The notes under the pieces: generated by a model
Databases searched by the model: none
What the model was told of the DNA's origin: nothing
The model's input: the letters and a program-made list of their open reading frames with translations, nothing else
Shown: piece after piece, positions 28,515-37,331 of the stretch
Numbering within the stretch: the first letter of the stretch is position 1
How the letters are laid out: each line of letters begins with the position of its first letter
Program-made: the position numbers and the translations under genes
Source: Rubripirellula tenax
GTDB lineage: Bacteria; Planctomycetota; Planctomycetia; Pirellulales; Pirellulaceae
Direction: 5' to 3'
Assembly: GCF_007860125.1 (NCBI RefSeq)
Contig: NZ_SJPW01000004.1
Location: 466,372-530,371 of the forward strand
Length of the DNA: 64,000 nt

Positions 28515-30824
28515 CTAGGGCTGAATCGAAAAGACCTGCAAATTATCGAAGTCAATGGTTGAACCGTTGACTGTCATTCCAAACTTACTCTTCGTTGGAT
28601 GGCTGATCCCCGAAGATTCAAAATGCACGACAGACTTGCCGTCGATTGAGACAGCCAAGGTGTCGCCCTGCAATTGAATTCTGGCGTGATGCCAGTCGGG
28701 TCCTTTCAAGGAAACCGGTGCCGACGCCTGGGTCGCAGCAAGGGTCGCTTCTAAGGCAGCTTTTCCTTCCTCCGAAAGATTCTTGTCTTGACGTTGTTTT
28801 CGCACTTCCAAGTTCATCGAACCGGACTTGTCATCACTGACGGAAACCATCTTGGGCGAGATTGAAACGCGGCAAATGTGACCAGAGTGCACCGATTTTT
28901 CATTCTGATCATCCAGGACGAAGTTGAAATGGGATCCACCGTTGAACCGAAAGTCAAACTCAATATCAATGTCCTTGAAATTCATGGGTTTGCGAATCAC
29001 CGCACCATGGTCGTCGTTGGTTTGTCGCCCATAGAGCACGCCGTCGCGAATTGTCCACGCGCCGTCGGTCCCACGCGCTATGGTGTACTGCTCGCCCGGA
29101 CGCGTACGGCCATCGAACTTGTCTGCGAACAGTAGCTTGCGTTCACCGGCGTTACTGGACGCATTCGGTTCAGTGCGAACACTTGTATCGACCGTCTTAA
29201 CTGGCTTTGGAATATGCTTAGGCTTTACCGCAGTCGCTAGCAAATCGACGCCTGGTGCGTCGTGCTCATTCGCATGCAAGTTGAATTGTGGCAGCACGGC
29301 ACGCAATGTGTCGCGTTCATTTCGATGATCATCGCTGACGACGTTCCAGTCTTTGATCTCAGGGAAACTGATCAAGTCGTCGGGTTCAGCCGAAACGTCC
29401 CACCATTTCCCTTTGCCGTCCTTCATGACAAGATCGCCACGGATGATTTGGTCCGCACCGTTGTACCCGTAGATCCAATCGCGATGCTTGGTTTTGTCGG
29501 TAAACAAGAACGGAACAAAACTGTCACCGTTGACCTCATAGTCGCTAGGAATCTTCGTGCCCGTCAGATCGGCGATCGTGGGTAGCATATCGGCCATGCT
29601 CACCAACACATCTTGGCGGCCGTGCTTGGTCATGCCGGGTGCCAAAATGATCAATGGAACATGTGTACCTTTCTGGCGATCCGAACTGCTCTTTCCGTAA
29701 CCGCTGGTTCCGTTGTCGGCACAGAAGATCATCACGGTGTTGTCCGCGATCCCCAATTCCTGCAACTTGTTTCGGTAGAGCCAGATCTGATAGTCGAGAT
29801 AATTGACGTGGTTGTGGATCCCTGGTTCCGTGACGGTTCCGTGAACGTCGTAAACGCCTTTGTCGCCCGTGACATGGGAGTCAGTTCGCGTGTATCCCTT
29901 GCCATCCCATTTCACGACCGGAGTTCCCGGCCACTTTGATGGGGATTCCGGATTCAACCAGTCAAATGCATCGTGACCGAGGTGCGACGTATGGTAGACG
30001 AAAAACGGTTTGCCATCCGCTTGCTGACGATCCATGAAATCAAAGATAAAGTCCAACTCGACATCCGGTCCGTAGGTGTTCAGACCGAAGGTCTTCTTTG
30101 ACTCTGCGGTATTGGGCCACCACTGGAATCCGTTGAGTTTGCCCGCATGCTTCATCAGCCGAACATGCGGATTCCAGTACCAACCGTGTTGAAGATAGGT
30201 ATCAATCGGTTGGTCGGTATCCGAATTGAAAAGGTGCTTCTTACCGTCAACTTTCTTCTCGTACATCTTGAAATCGGTGAACGGGTTGTCGGTATCGGCG
30301 AGTTCGCCGGGCGTGAAGCAACCCTGGTCGAAGCCAAACTCACGAAGGTCACCCGCCATCTGCGTTTTTCCTGCCCAGTACGTTGCGTAACCGGCTTGCT
30401 GGGCCACATGTCCGATCAAGCGAGGCGAACTTTTATACAGCGGCCAAGTGACCGATTTGCCATTGGCGTCGATGTAACGACCTTTATCCTTGTTGTTCCA
30501 CCATTTGTGTAAGTGAGCGTAGCGGCCCGTCATCATCATCGCGCGACTGGGCGAACAGACGACCGATGCCCAAGCGGTCTTAACCCAGCAACCTTCCGCC
30601 GCCATCTGATCGATTGCCGGAGTCTGTGCACGCAAAGCAACTTCCGAAGTGTTTCCGCCGGAGGGTGGACTCCAAACGGACGATCCATACAGCGGCAACT
30701 CACGTGCACTAATATCGTCAGCAAATACCAGAATGATATTAGGACGCTCAATTGCGTAGGTTTGTGAGGCGATTGCTGCGAAGGCAACCATCGCTGAACC
30801 GACGCCGAATTTGACGAGAGACAA
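28515..30824 (-). CDS. Secreted sulfatase (CSPSR motif) fused to a LamG-like C-terminal domain
   Basis: About 769 residues if the TTG at 30824 starts translation; this gives a normal signal peptide ([19 protein letters not shown]). No ATG is suitably placed and the frame is open to a TTG at 30950, so the start is uncertain. The sulfatase part has [18 protein letters not shown], the formylglycine site [19 protein letters not shown] and [11 protein letters not shown]. From about residue 575 a beta-sandwich of the LamG/DUF1080-like type follows ([10 protein letters not shown], then [13 protein letters not shown] and [13 protein letters not shown]). The same module, diverged, lies in the middle of the esterase/GH43-like protein encoded just upstream. 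The module is probably sugar-binding, but this is inferred. Confidence 0.9.
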   Translation of the reverse strand: MSLVKFGVGSAMVAFAAIASQTYAIERPNIILVFADDISARELPLYGSSVWSPPSGGNTSEVALRAQTPAIDQMAAEGCWVKTAWASVVCSPSRAMMMTGRYAHLHKWWNNKDKGRYIDANGKSVTWPLYKSSPRLIGHVAQQAGYATYWAGKTQMAGDLREFGFDQGCFTPGELADTDNPFTDFKMYEKKVDGKKHLFNSDTDQPIDTYLQHGWYWNPHVRLMKHAGKLNGFQWWPNTAESKKTFGLNTYGPDVELDFIFDFMDRQQADGKPFFVYHTSHLGHDAFDWLNPESPSKWPGTPVVKWDGKGYTRTDSHVTGDKGVYDVHGTVTEPGIHNHVNYLDYQIWLYRNKLQELGIADNTVMIFCADNGTSGYGKSSSDRQKGTHVPLIILAPGMTKHGRQDVLVSMADMLPTIADLTGTKIPSDYEVNGDSFVPFLFTDKTKHRDWIYGYNGADQIIRGDLVMKDGKGKWWDVSAEPDDLISFPEIKDWNVVSDDHRNERDTLRAVLPQFNLHANEHDAPGVDLLATAVKPKHIPKPVKTVDTSVRTEPNASSNAGERKLLFADKFDGRTRPGEQYTIARGTDGAWTIRDGVLYGRQTNDDHGAVIRKPMNFKDIDIEFDFRFNGGSHFNFVLDDQNEKSVHSGHICRVSISPKMVSVSDDKSGSMNLEVRKQRQDKNLSEEGKAALEATLAATQASAPVSLKGPDWHHARIQLQGDTLAVSIDGKSVVHFESSGISHPTKSKFGMTVNGSTIDFDNLQVFSIQP

Positions 30825-31109
30825 TTTTCTACCGGAGGGTCGAGGGACAGACGCCAGAGTCGATGACGTCGGGCAATTTTTTTGCCGTGGTTTAGATACG
30901 CATAGAATGGAGTCTTGCAACTGTTTTACATTTCGCAAAACTATTCCCAAACAACACCGCGATTTCTTATTTGAGTTACCACAAAACTGCGATGGCCACG
31001 CCGATCACTGCTTCGGTTGAATTGCTATTTGCGTCTGTTTCCCGGCAGGCAGGTAGTGGTGAACCAGACAACGGGCGAGACTGACGCGGCAATGGCATTC
31101 GGTGCGCTA

Positions 31110-33770
31110 TCATTTCGCGTCCGTCGAGTCGTTTTTTGGGATTCGCAATGGTATTTGAACATTGAACGAGTGTGTCTTTTCTTGGGTCTCTTCGGCAGCG
31201 CAAAACAGAACGGTCGGCACTCCGTTTTCGAGCCATAGCTGCGGTCGTTCCAGACGGTGAAAGGACTGCTCGGTCCCTTCGGCCCAAGTCAACTTGCGTT
31301 GCAAAACCCAGGGATTTGTCGCGACTTCCCAGTCTAGTCCATCCAACGACGTGAACAGCGCAAGCGAGTCCTCGCCCGTTCCGTTGAAGTGGCCTTTGTG
31401 ATCGTTCACAATCGCCCAGCAGCGGTCTCCGTCGGCCCAAACGAAAGGATCCTCGGCCGGAAACTTCACGCCCGGTGCCGTGAACAGCGGTTTCATTCGT
31501 TTCTTGAACGGTCCCGTAGGAGACATCGAAGTCGCCGCGAGGTGAACGACGGGACCACCAAACGGAAGCTGCCCCTTCGTTCCCACCGCCTTGTAAATGA
31601 AGACAAACGTTCCGTCAGAGCGTCGTAGAATCGAAGGGTTGCTGGTCATTAACTCATCATCCGCGCCTGGCTCAGGTGTCACATCAATCAGTGGCTTGTC
31701 AAAACGTCTCCAAGGCCCAGCCGGATGATCGGCAACTGCAACTCCGATGCGCTGGTGGTTGCGGTGGATCGGATTGAGTTTCTGTGTAGCGTTGCCGTCG
31801 CCAAAATTTCCCATGTAGTACAAATAGTACTTGCCATCAAACGCGTGCACCGTCGGGTTGTGGGTACACATCCCATCCCAGAACTGTGCACCTCGCGCAG
31901 GAAGCGCAACGTCGACATGTCGATAGGGCCCCAGTGGATGGTCGGAAACCGCGTGAGCAATTTCGGAATGCGTCACCCAAGCATTGTGCCCGAGTTCACG
32001 CGGCCATCGGCTATACAACAAGTGGCATTTGCCATCGGTGTCTCGCACCATGCTGGCGCCCCAAATGTAGAAGCCTTCGTCAATGAACTTGGCCGAAGCG
32101 GGAACCGGTCGGATCATAGACTTGAAATCCAGCGTCGCGGCGCCGATGGGGCCCTTCGTCGCGGTCGTATTCGATGGCGTCCTTCGCCAGATTTGGACAT
32201 CGTCAACGTCGGCGGTTTTCAGAACAAGCAGACGCAACAAGGATTTTGTGGGGTGAGCATAGCCGCTCGAATGATGGCTTCCGGCTGGCTTTCCGTCGAT
32301 CTCCACAGACACTTCGTCACCGGCAACATGAACCATCACCTCATGCCACTGTTTCAATTTCAACCGAATTGGGAACTGTTTCTTTCTCGTAGCCAATTCT
32401 GCGCGTTGCTCGCGCGTCATCGACTGTGCGTTCAACAACGCACGCATTTTTAGATCCATGACACCAGTTTTTCGGTCCTCGACCACCAATGCGTTCTCGC
32501 GAAGGTCGACATCAAAAAGATGCCCCGCGTGGACCGACTTGCATGCTAAGTCAGCGAAGTTCAGCTTCAGACTGTCACCAGCTTCGTTCAACCTGAATCG
32601 CATACCAATGCTGCCGTCTTCAAAAGCAAATGCATGGCGAACCGACGTCGCGTGGTTGGCGACCGCGTGAGTGAAAATGTGCATCGATCCGTCACGCAAA
32701 TCAACTTGTTTGTGACCGGCCGCGGTCGTATCGCTGCTGGTCGTCCAAGCGTTCCCAGGCTCGTCCTTCTCGTCTTGCGATTCGGATCGTTCAAAGTGAT
32801 CCTCGAAGATCAGGTCACCCAAGTGTTTGGGGCCAGCGTTGGATCGTGTCACTGTGTTCATCCATGCCCGAATCTTGTTCCGATACTCGCTCGGCTTGAA
32901 CGCCCACCGGTCGGTATGAGAGGACTTTGCAAGTTCGTTGGGGAAAGGACCGAGAATTTCTTCCGTATCCACGTATCCAAACGTGAAAGGGGTCGCATCA
33001 GCTACCGTGGATCGAACGAATTGCTCGGTCGCGTGACTGCTGCCGTTCTGGCTGACCCAGTAAGGCCGATTGCGCACGCGAGCCAGTCGCTTGGTTGATT
33101 CGCTTCGGTACTGTTCCAGTGGCGATCCCCATGCAGTGCTCCACTCCTTCACACCATCGAAATGATCGTGCGCTATGAAGGCCGTCCACAGACTTGCAAT
33201 CTCGTCATCGCGCAACCCGAGATAGTTGACACCTATGGCGCCTCGCGAAAACCCGCAAAGAAATACGGCATTCGGATCCGCATTAAATTGCCGGATGATT
33301 CTTGGGACGTTTCGCTTGGCATATTCAACGGTCGCTTCCTCATCGCCCCACCACGTCACCTGGTTACCATCGCCGGCTTCGTTTACGTACGGCAGAGAAA
33401 CCCAAATGTACTTACCATCCGAAAGACCAAACCCGAGTGAAGCATCTTCGGGCCTTCCCGTCGAACCACTCTGCGGAAAATAGTTCCCCGTGTACTCAAA
33501 GATGATTGGCAGTGATTCGCCGTTCGGTTTCCACTCGATCGGCAGATAAAGCGTGTGAAACACTCCTGTGCCAGAGTACTCGGGCGGATTCACGGCAACG
33601 CGTTTGCCAGCCGCTGGCGCACCATCGGTTAGCTCGGGTAGCGAGAGCGTCTCGTTCGAATCAGTGCTAAGTTGAAATCCGTTAGCAATGGCTGACGGCA
33701 TACAAAGGCAAGTCGCCATCAAAACAATTCGCTGAATTAAAATAGAACTTGTCACAGAATAAACCTTCAT
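31110..33770 (-). CDS. Three-part secreted enzyme: alpha/beta hydrolase, LamG-like module, GH43-like propeller
   Basis: An 886-residue exported protein (signal [20 protein letters not shown], cleavage near IANG). Residues about 40-300 look like an alpha/beta hydrolase with nucleophile elbow [12 protein letters not shown]. Residues about 330-540 form a beta-sandwich related to the C-terminal module of the neighbouring sulfatase ([12 protein letters not shown] and [12 protein letters not shown]). From about residue 550 a five-bladed propeller-like region with GH43-type repeats follows ([38 protein letters not shown], and [20 protein letters not shown]). It may remove acyl groups and a terminal sugar from the same polymer. 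It could also belong to a neoagaro-oligosaccharide hydrolase-like family; the sequence alone does not settle that. It starts 6 bp after an upstream sulfatase gene. Confidence 0.72.
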   Translation of the reverse strand: MKVYSVTSSILIQRIVLMATCLCMPSAIANGFQLSTDSNETLSLPELTDGAPAAGKRVAVNPPEYSGTGVFHTLYLPIEWKPNGESLPIIFEYTGNYFPQSGSTGRPEDASLGFGLSDGKYIWVSLPYVNEAGDGNQVTWWGDEEATVEYAKRNVPRIIRQFNADPNAVFLCGFSRGAIGVNYLGLRDDEIASLWTAFIAHDHFDGVKEWSTAWGSPLEQYRSESTKRLARVRNRPYWVSQNGSSHATEQFVRSTVADATPFTFGYVDTEEILGPFPNELAKSSHTDRWAFKPSEYRNKIRAWMNTVTRSNAGPKHLGDLIFEDHFERSESQDEKDEPGNAWTTSSDTTAAGHKQVDLRDGSMHIFTHAVANHATSVRHAFAFEDGSIGMRFRLNEAGDSLKLNFADLACKSVHAGHLFDVDLRENALVVEDRKTGVMDLKMRALLNAQSMTREQRAELATRKKQFPIRLKLKQWHEVMVHVAGDEVSVEIDGKPAGSHHSSGYAHPTKSLLRLLVLKTADVDDVQIWRRTPSNTTATKGPIGAATLDFKSMIRPVPASAKFIDEGFYIWGASMVRDTDGKCHLLYSRWPRELGHNAWVTHSEIAHAVSDHPLGPYRHVDVALPARGAQFWDGMCTHNPTVHAFDGKYYLYYMGNFGDGNATQKLNPIHRNHQRIGVAVADHPAGPWRRFDKPLIDVTPEPGADDELMTSNPSILRRSDGTFVFIYKAVGTKGQLPFGGPVVHLAATSMSPTGPFKKRMKPLFTAPGVKFPAEDPFVWADGDRCWAIVNDHKGHFNGTGEDSLALFTSLDGLDWEVATNPWVLQRKLTWAEGTEQSFHRLERPQLWLENGVPTVLFCAAEETQEKTHSFNVQIPLRIPKNDSTDAK

Positions 33771-33776
33771 TGTTGG

Positions 33777-35198
33777 TTACCGTTCGCCCCTTGAAGCAGC
33801 TTCAATTGTTTTTTGTCGCGAGTCTTCTTCGCTCCGTACGTTGGGACCGTGGGCGTCAAGCCATTTCGGTTCGACATTCTTTGAATCCCACTTAAGAATC
33901 AGTTGACCTAGGCGTTTGACCGTATCGGGCTGCTGTTTTGCTAGGTCATTGCGTTCCCAAGGATCATTGGCCAGATCGAAAAGCAAGTCTCGATTCTTGT
34001 AACCACTGCGAACCAACTTCATGTCACCATCTCGCACCGCAAAACCGTATTGCTGATCGCCCATCGCGTAACGCCAGAAGAAACGCCGCGACGATTCCGC
34101 CTGTTCCTTTCCGCCAGCCACTAGCGAGGGGATCAAGTCGACGCCATCTAAATCACTGTTTGCGTCTGCTGCGATTCCAGCGGCATCCAAAACAGTTGGA
34201 AAGATGTCGAGCGCCGAAATCGGCGATCCGTGCGTCACTCCCTGCGGAAATCTTTCTGGCCAAGTCATCAAGAAAGGAACACGAATCCCGCCTTCGAACA
34301 ACATTCCCTTGTGCCCACGGAACGGAAAGTTGACCGCATGCTCTTTGCGGCCACCGTTGTCGCTGTAGAAAATCACCAACGTGTTTTCGGCGATCCCAAC
34401 TTCTTTCAACTTATCCGTCACACGGCCAATGCCTTCGTCCATCCCGGCGACCATGGCACCATAAACCGCTCGACCACCGTATTCGATGTGTTCGGTTTTC
34501 GACAAATGTGTCTTCGTTGCCTGATCAGGTGCGTGAGGCGCGTTGTAGGCGAGATAGAGAAAGAACGGTTGATCACGATGCCGATCGACAAACTGCACCG
34601 CTTCGTTTGAAAAATCATCCGTCAGATACGTCAGCGTTTCCGGGTCCACCGGCAGGTCTCCGCGGTGAACGCCCAACGCGACAGGCTTCTTTCCAACGTC
34701 ACCCCAGTAGCTCAGGCCACCGGCACTAAACCCAAACCATTCCTGAAAGCCACGACGATTAGGCCAGTACCGAGGCGTGTCGCCCAAATGCCATTTGCCG
34801 ATCGCGCCGGTAACGTAGCCCGCATCGCCCAGCACGTTTGCCAGCGTCTTCTCGCCCAACGGCAAGCCAGGAGCCTGGTCGCCAAACGCGACTGCACCGG
34901 GCTCCGGATTGCACTCGTGGCCAAAACGCTGTTGGTATCGACCGGTCAACAATCCGGCACGACTGGGACTGCAATAGGGATGCGACGCATACCCGCACTC
35001 AAATACCACGCCCGACTGCGCTAAAGCATCGAGATTCGGAGTCGGAATCTCCTTGCAACCGTTGAAACCAACATCGCTGTACCCCAAGTCATCCGCAACA
35101 ATTAGCACGATATTTGGACGCTGATCGGCATGGCTATCTCCGGAAGTACGAAACAGGACTGCAGCGACAACGGTGGCAAAGTAAACGAAACGCATCAT
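33777..35198 (-). CDS. Secreted sulfatase (CSPSR motif)
   Basis: A 473-residue arylsulfatase-type protein. Signal peptide MMRFVYFATVVAAVLFRTSG, metal site IVLIVADDLGYSDVGFNG, formylglycine motif HPYCSPSRAGLLTGRYQQRF with Cys near residue 76, GKWHLGDTPRYWPNRRGF and FYSDNGGRKEH. The ATG at 35198 is taken as start; the frame's first candidate at 35204 is a TTG. It resembles the sulfatase at 22850-24292 over the whole catalytic region, suggesting duplication followed by divergence. Upstream lies an IS5-family remnant, so its original promoter may have been replaced. Downstream the esterase/GH43-like gene begins 6 bp later. Confidence 0.95.
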   Translation of the reverse strand: MMRFVYFATVVAAVLFRTSGDSHADQRPNIVLIVADDLGYSDVGFNGCKEIPTPNLDALAQSGVVFECGYASHPYCSPSRAGLLTGRYQQRFGHECNPEPGAVAFGDQAPGLPLGEKTLANVLGDAGYVTGAIGKWHLGDTPRYWPNRRGFQEWFGFSAGGLSYWGDVGKKPVALGVHRGDLPVDPETLTYLTDDFSNEAVQFVDRHRDQPFFLYLAYNAPHAPDQATKTHLSKTEHIEYGGRAVYGAMVAGMDEGIGRVTDKLKEVGIAENTLVIFYSDNGGRKEHAVNFPFRGHKGMLFEGGIRVPFLMTWPERFPQGVTHGSPISALDIFPTVLDAAGIAADANSDLDGVDLIPSLVAGGKEQAESSRRFFWRYAMGDQQYGFAVRDGDMKLVRSGYKNRDLLFDLANDPWERNDLAKQQPDTVKRLGQLILKWDSKNVEPKWLDAHGPNVRSEEDSRQKTIEAASRGER

Positions 35199-35238
35199 GG
35201 ACAACTATCAGAGGAAAGAAATTTAGAAAGTGGGATCG

Positions 35239-35257
35239 CCTAGCGCAGCACGCTAGG
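35239..35257 (-). terminator. Hairpin between IS5 remnant and sulfatase gene
   Basis: The perfect 7-bp arms cctagcg and cgctagg enclose a 5-base loop. It lies 30 bp after the transposase remnant and 41 bp before the sulfatase start on the minus strand. There is no T-run, so it could equally be a leader structure or an IS end. Confidence 0.35.
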
Positions 35258-35287
35258 CACTGTCTATCAAAGGAGTGGAATGAACCG

Positions 35288-35709
35288 TCATATGGCAGCG
35301 AGTTGCACGAAGCTCAGATAGGAGCAGGTCAGTTTATCGTATCGCGTTGCCACATCACGCGACTCTTTGAGCCAGCCGATGAGGCGTTCGACGAAGTTTC
35401 TGGCTCGGTATCCTTCGCGGTCGAACGATCGATCTTTTCCAACGCGTCGACTCGCCTTAAAGGAGTTCGGTAGATCCGCGTCCATTACTCTTCACGGGTC
35501 CATCGCCGAAAACGTGCGTAGACGGCCTGCCATTTCCCAAACACAGCAGTCAGGTCACGCCACGGAGAGCCGGTTTTGAGTACCCACATGATTCCGTCAA
35601 TGACGACTCGGTGATTCATCCACGGACGCCCACGCTGTCTTTTTCATTGCGAGGGAAGCAGATGTCGGATTGCATTGAACTCTCGGTCCGTGAGATCATA
35701 TCGGGGCAT
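35288..35709 (-). pseudogene. Decayed IS5-family transposase
   Basis: Reading from the ATG at 35709 on the minus strand gives MPRYDLTDREFNAIRHLLPS, then an in-frame stop, then a stretch with VVIDGIMWVLKTGSPWRDLT and VFGKWQAVYARFRRWTREE, the normal N-terminal zone of IS5-type transposases. After another stop the frame changes and only the C-terminal zone is left (RNFVERLIGWLKESRDVATR followed by YDKLTCSYLSFVQLAAI). The catalytic middle with its first two acidic residues is deleted. The remnant is inactive. It lies between two sulfatase genes of the polysaccharide locus and shows that transposition reached this locus in the past. Confidence 0.88.
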
Positions 35710-35800
35710 TTGGCGTCCTCCTTGGGTATCTGTCGCAAGACTCCCGGGAGATTGCCAAATGTGTTTTTCAATTCAAAAACCAGCAGTTACGAGACAGGTC

Positions 35801-37315
35801 CTAGCTGGCTGGGGTCGTTCGCTCGCCGCTGTTGCGAATGCCGATGTACGTGTCTCGCATCTGCTTGACTCGGTCCGCTTGCGACGGATTGTTCACCATG
35901 TTCTTTGCTTCGTTTTCGGTTGGGTTGTCATCCAAGTTGAACAACGCGATCGGTTCAAATTTTGAAACCTTGTGATCGCTTTGCAGGATCAACTTCCAGC
36001 CGTCTTGGCGGTACATGACTTCGTGCTTACTGCCCGCCTGCATCATCAGATAGTCGCGAGGTTGAAAATCTCCTTTGCCGGTCAGCAACGGCAACAGATT
36101 CAGCGAATCCATTGCCTCGTCAACGGGCACTTGGACGTCCAATAGAGCCGCCATGGTTGCCAATACGTCCTGATTGATGACTATCTCGTCACTGACGCTG
36201 GCCGGTTGAATGCGCCCGGGCCAAACGGCGACGAATGGAACACGATGCCCGCCTTCATGCGGCGCATTCTTGAATCCTCGCCACTCGCCGCTGGAATCAT
36301 GCCCGGCCTTCACCGAAGCTCCAATGCCCAATCCACCGTTATCGGACGTGAACACAATCAGGGTGTTTTCGTAGACGTTATTGGCTTTGAGAGACTGAAC
36401 AATCCGAGCAACCTGATGGTCGAGATCACGAAGCGTATCGAGATGGTTCGAGGGAGTCGTTCCTGCGATCTTTAGCCCGTCAAATTCGGCCGTTGGCGTG
36501 TGTGGCAAGTGAACGTGGGGACTCCAATAGCAAAGAAAGAATGGATCCTTGCCTGCCCGCTGGTTTACAAAGTCGACAGCCTTGGCCGACAGCAATTTCC
36601 CGATCTCGCGAGCGTCCCAGTTGGAATCGCCCGGGCCCGGGCCCTTGTCCGACACGAACTTGGGGTCGATCGCCGTTTTCTCGTCCAGAAATATGATCTT
36701 CGAATCGTCTTTCAACGGAAGCCAGTCACCGTTTTCGTAAACAGTGTAGCTTGGTCCTTGAATGCCACATGGCATCGTCAGGCTGTAATCAAATCCGATC
36801 GAGCCTGGTCCACCGCCAACCATTTTGGCCATGTCGACGGTTGCGTTGGGATCGTTGCGTTCGTTCTGGCGATAGATTTTTCCGGTCTCCGAATCCAGGA
36901 AGTCGCCGCCGAGATGCCACTTGCCGATGAAGCCTGTCGAGTAGCCCGCCGATTTGGCGACGGTCCCAAGAGTCGCTTCGCCCGCCTTGAAGGGACTCTC
37001 GCGGAACGAGCCCCACACGCCCCACGGTGCATAGCTGCGATAGTTCATATTGCCGCTCATCACACAGTATCGCGTTGGCGAACAGAGCGCCGTCGCGGAG
37101 TGAGCATCGGTGAACCACATGCCGTCACGGGCGAGCTGATCCATCGCCGGCGTGGGAACCTGAGATTTTTTTCCTTGGAACTTTTCTTGGTAATGGTTCA
37201 CATCACCAAGCCCCAGGTCGTCGGCCATGATCAGCACGATGTTGGGACGCTCGACTGCGGAACAAACCGACGTTAACGAGAATAGGAGAGCGAAGGTAGC
37301 GAGATATTTTTTCAT
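35801..37315 (-). CDS. Secreted sulfatase (CSPTR motif)
   Basis: A 504-residue sulfatase. Signal peptide MKKYLATFALLFSLTSVCSA, metal site [18 protein letters not shown], formylglycine motif TALCSPTRYCVMSGN with Cys near residue 78, GKWHLGGDFLDSETGK and FTSDNGGLGIG. A long insertion around residues 130-230 (VDMAKMVGGGPGSIGFDYSL) distinguishes it from the shorter sulfatases of the locus. The start codon ATG at 37315 is unambiguous. It lies 16 bp after the upstream sulfatase/DUF1080 fusion gene and is probably its operon partner; the IS5 remnant follows it. Confidence 0.95.
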   Translation of the reverse strand: MKKYLATFALLFSLTSVCSAVERPNIVLIMADDLGLGDVNHYQEKFQGKKSQVPTPAMDQLARDGMWFTDAHSATALCSPTRYCVMSGNMNYRSYAPWGVWGSFRESPFKAGEATLGTVAKSAGYSTGFIGKWHLGGDFLDSETGKIYRQNERNDPNATVDMAKMVGGGPGSIGFDYSLTMPCGIQGPSYTVYENGDWLPLKDDSKIIFLDEKTAIDPKFVSDKGPGPGDSNWDAREIGKLLSAKAVDFVNQRAGKDPFFLCYWSPHVHLPHTPTAEFDGLKIAGTTPSNHLDTLRDLDHQVARIVQSLKANNVYENTLIVFTSDNGGLGIGASVKAGHDSSGEWRGFKNAPHEGGHRVPFVAVWPGRIQPASVSDEIVINQDVLATMAALLDVQVPVDEAMDSLNLLPLLTGKGDFQPRDYLMMQAGSKHEVMYRQDGWKLILQSDHKVSKFEPIALFNLDDNPTENEAKNMVNNPSQADRVKQMRDTYIGIRNSGERTTPAS

Positions 37316-37331
37316 AATTCAGAAGTGGGAG

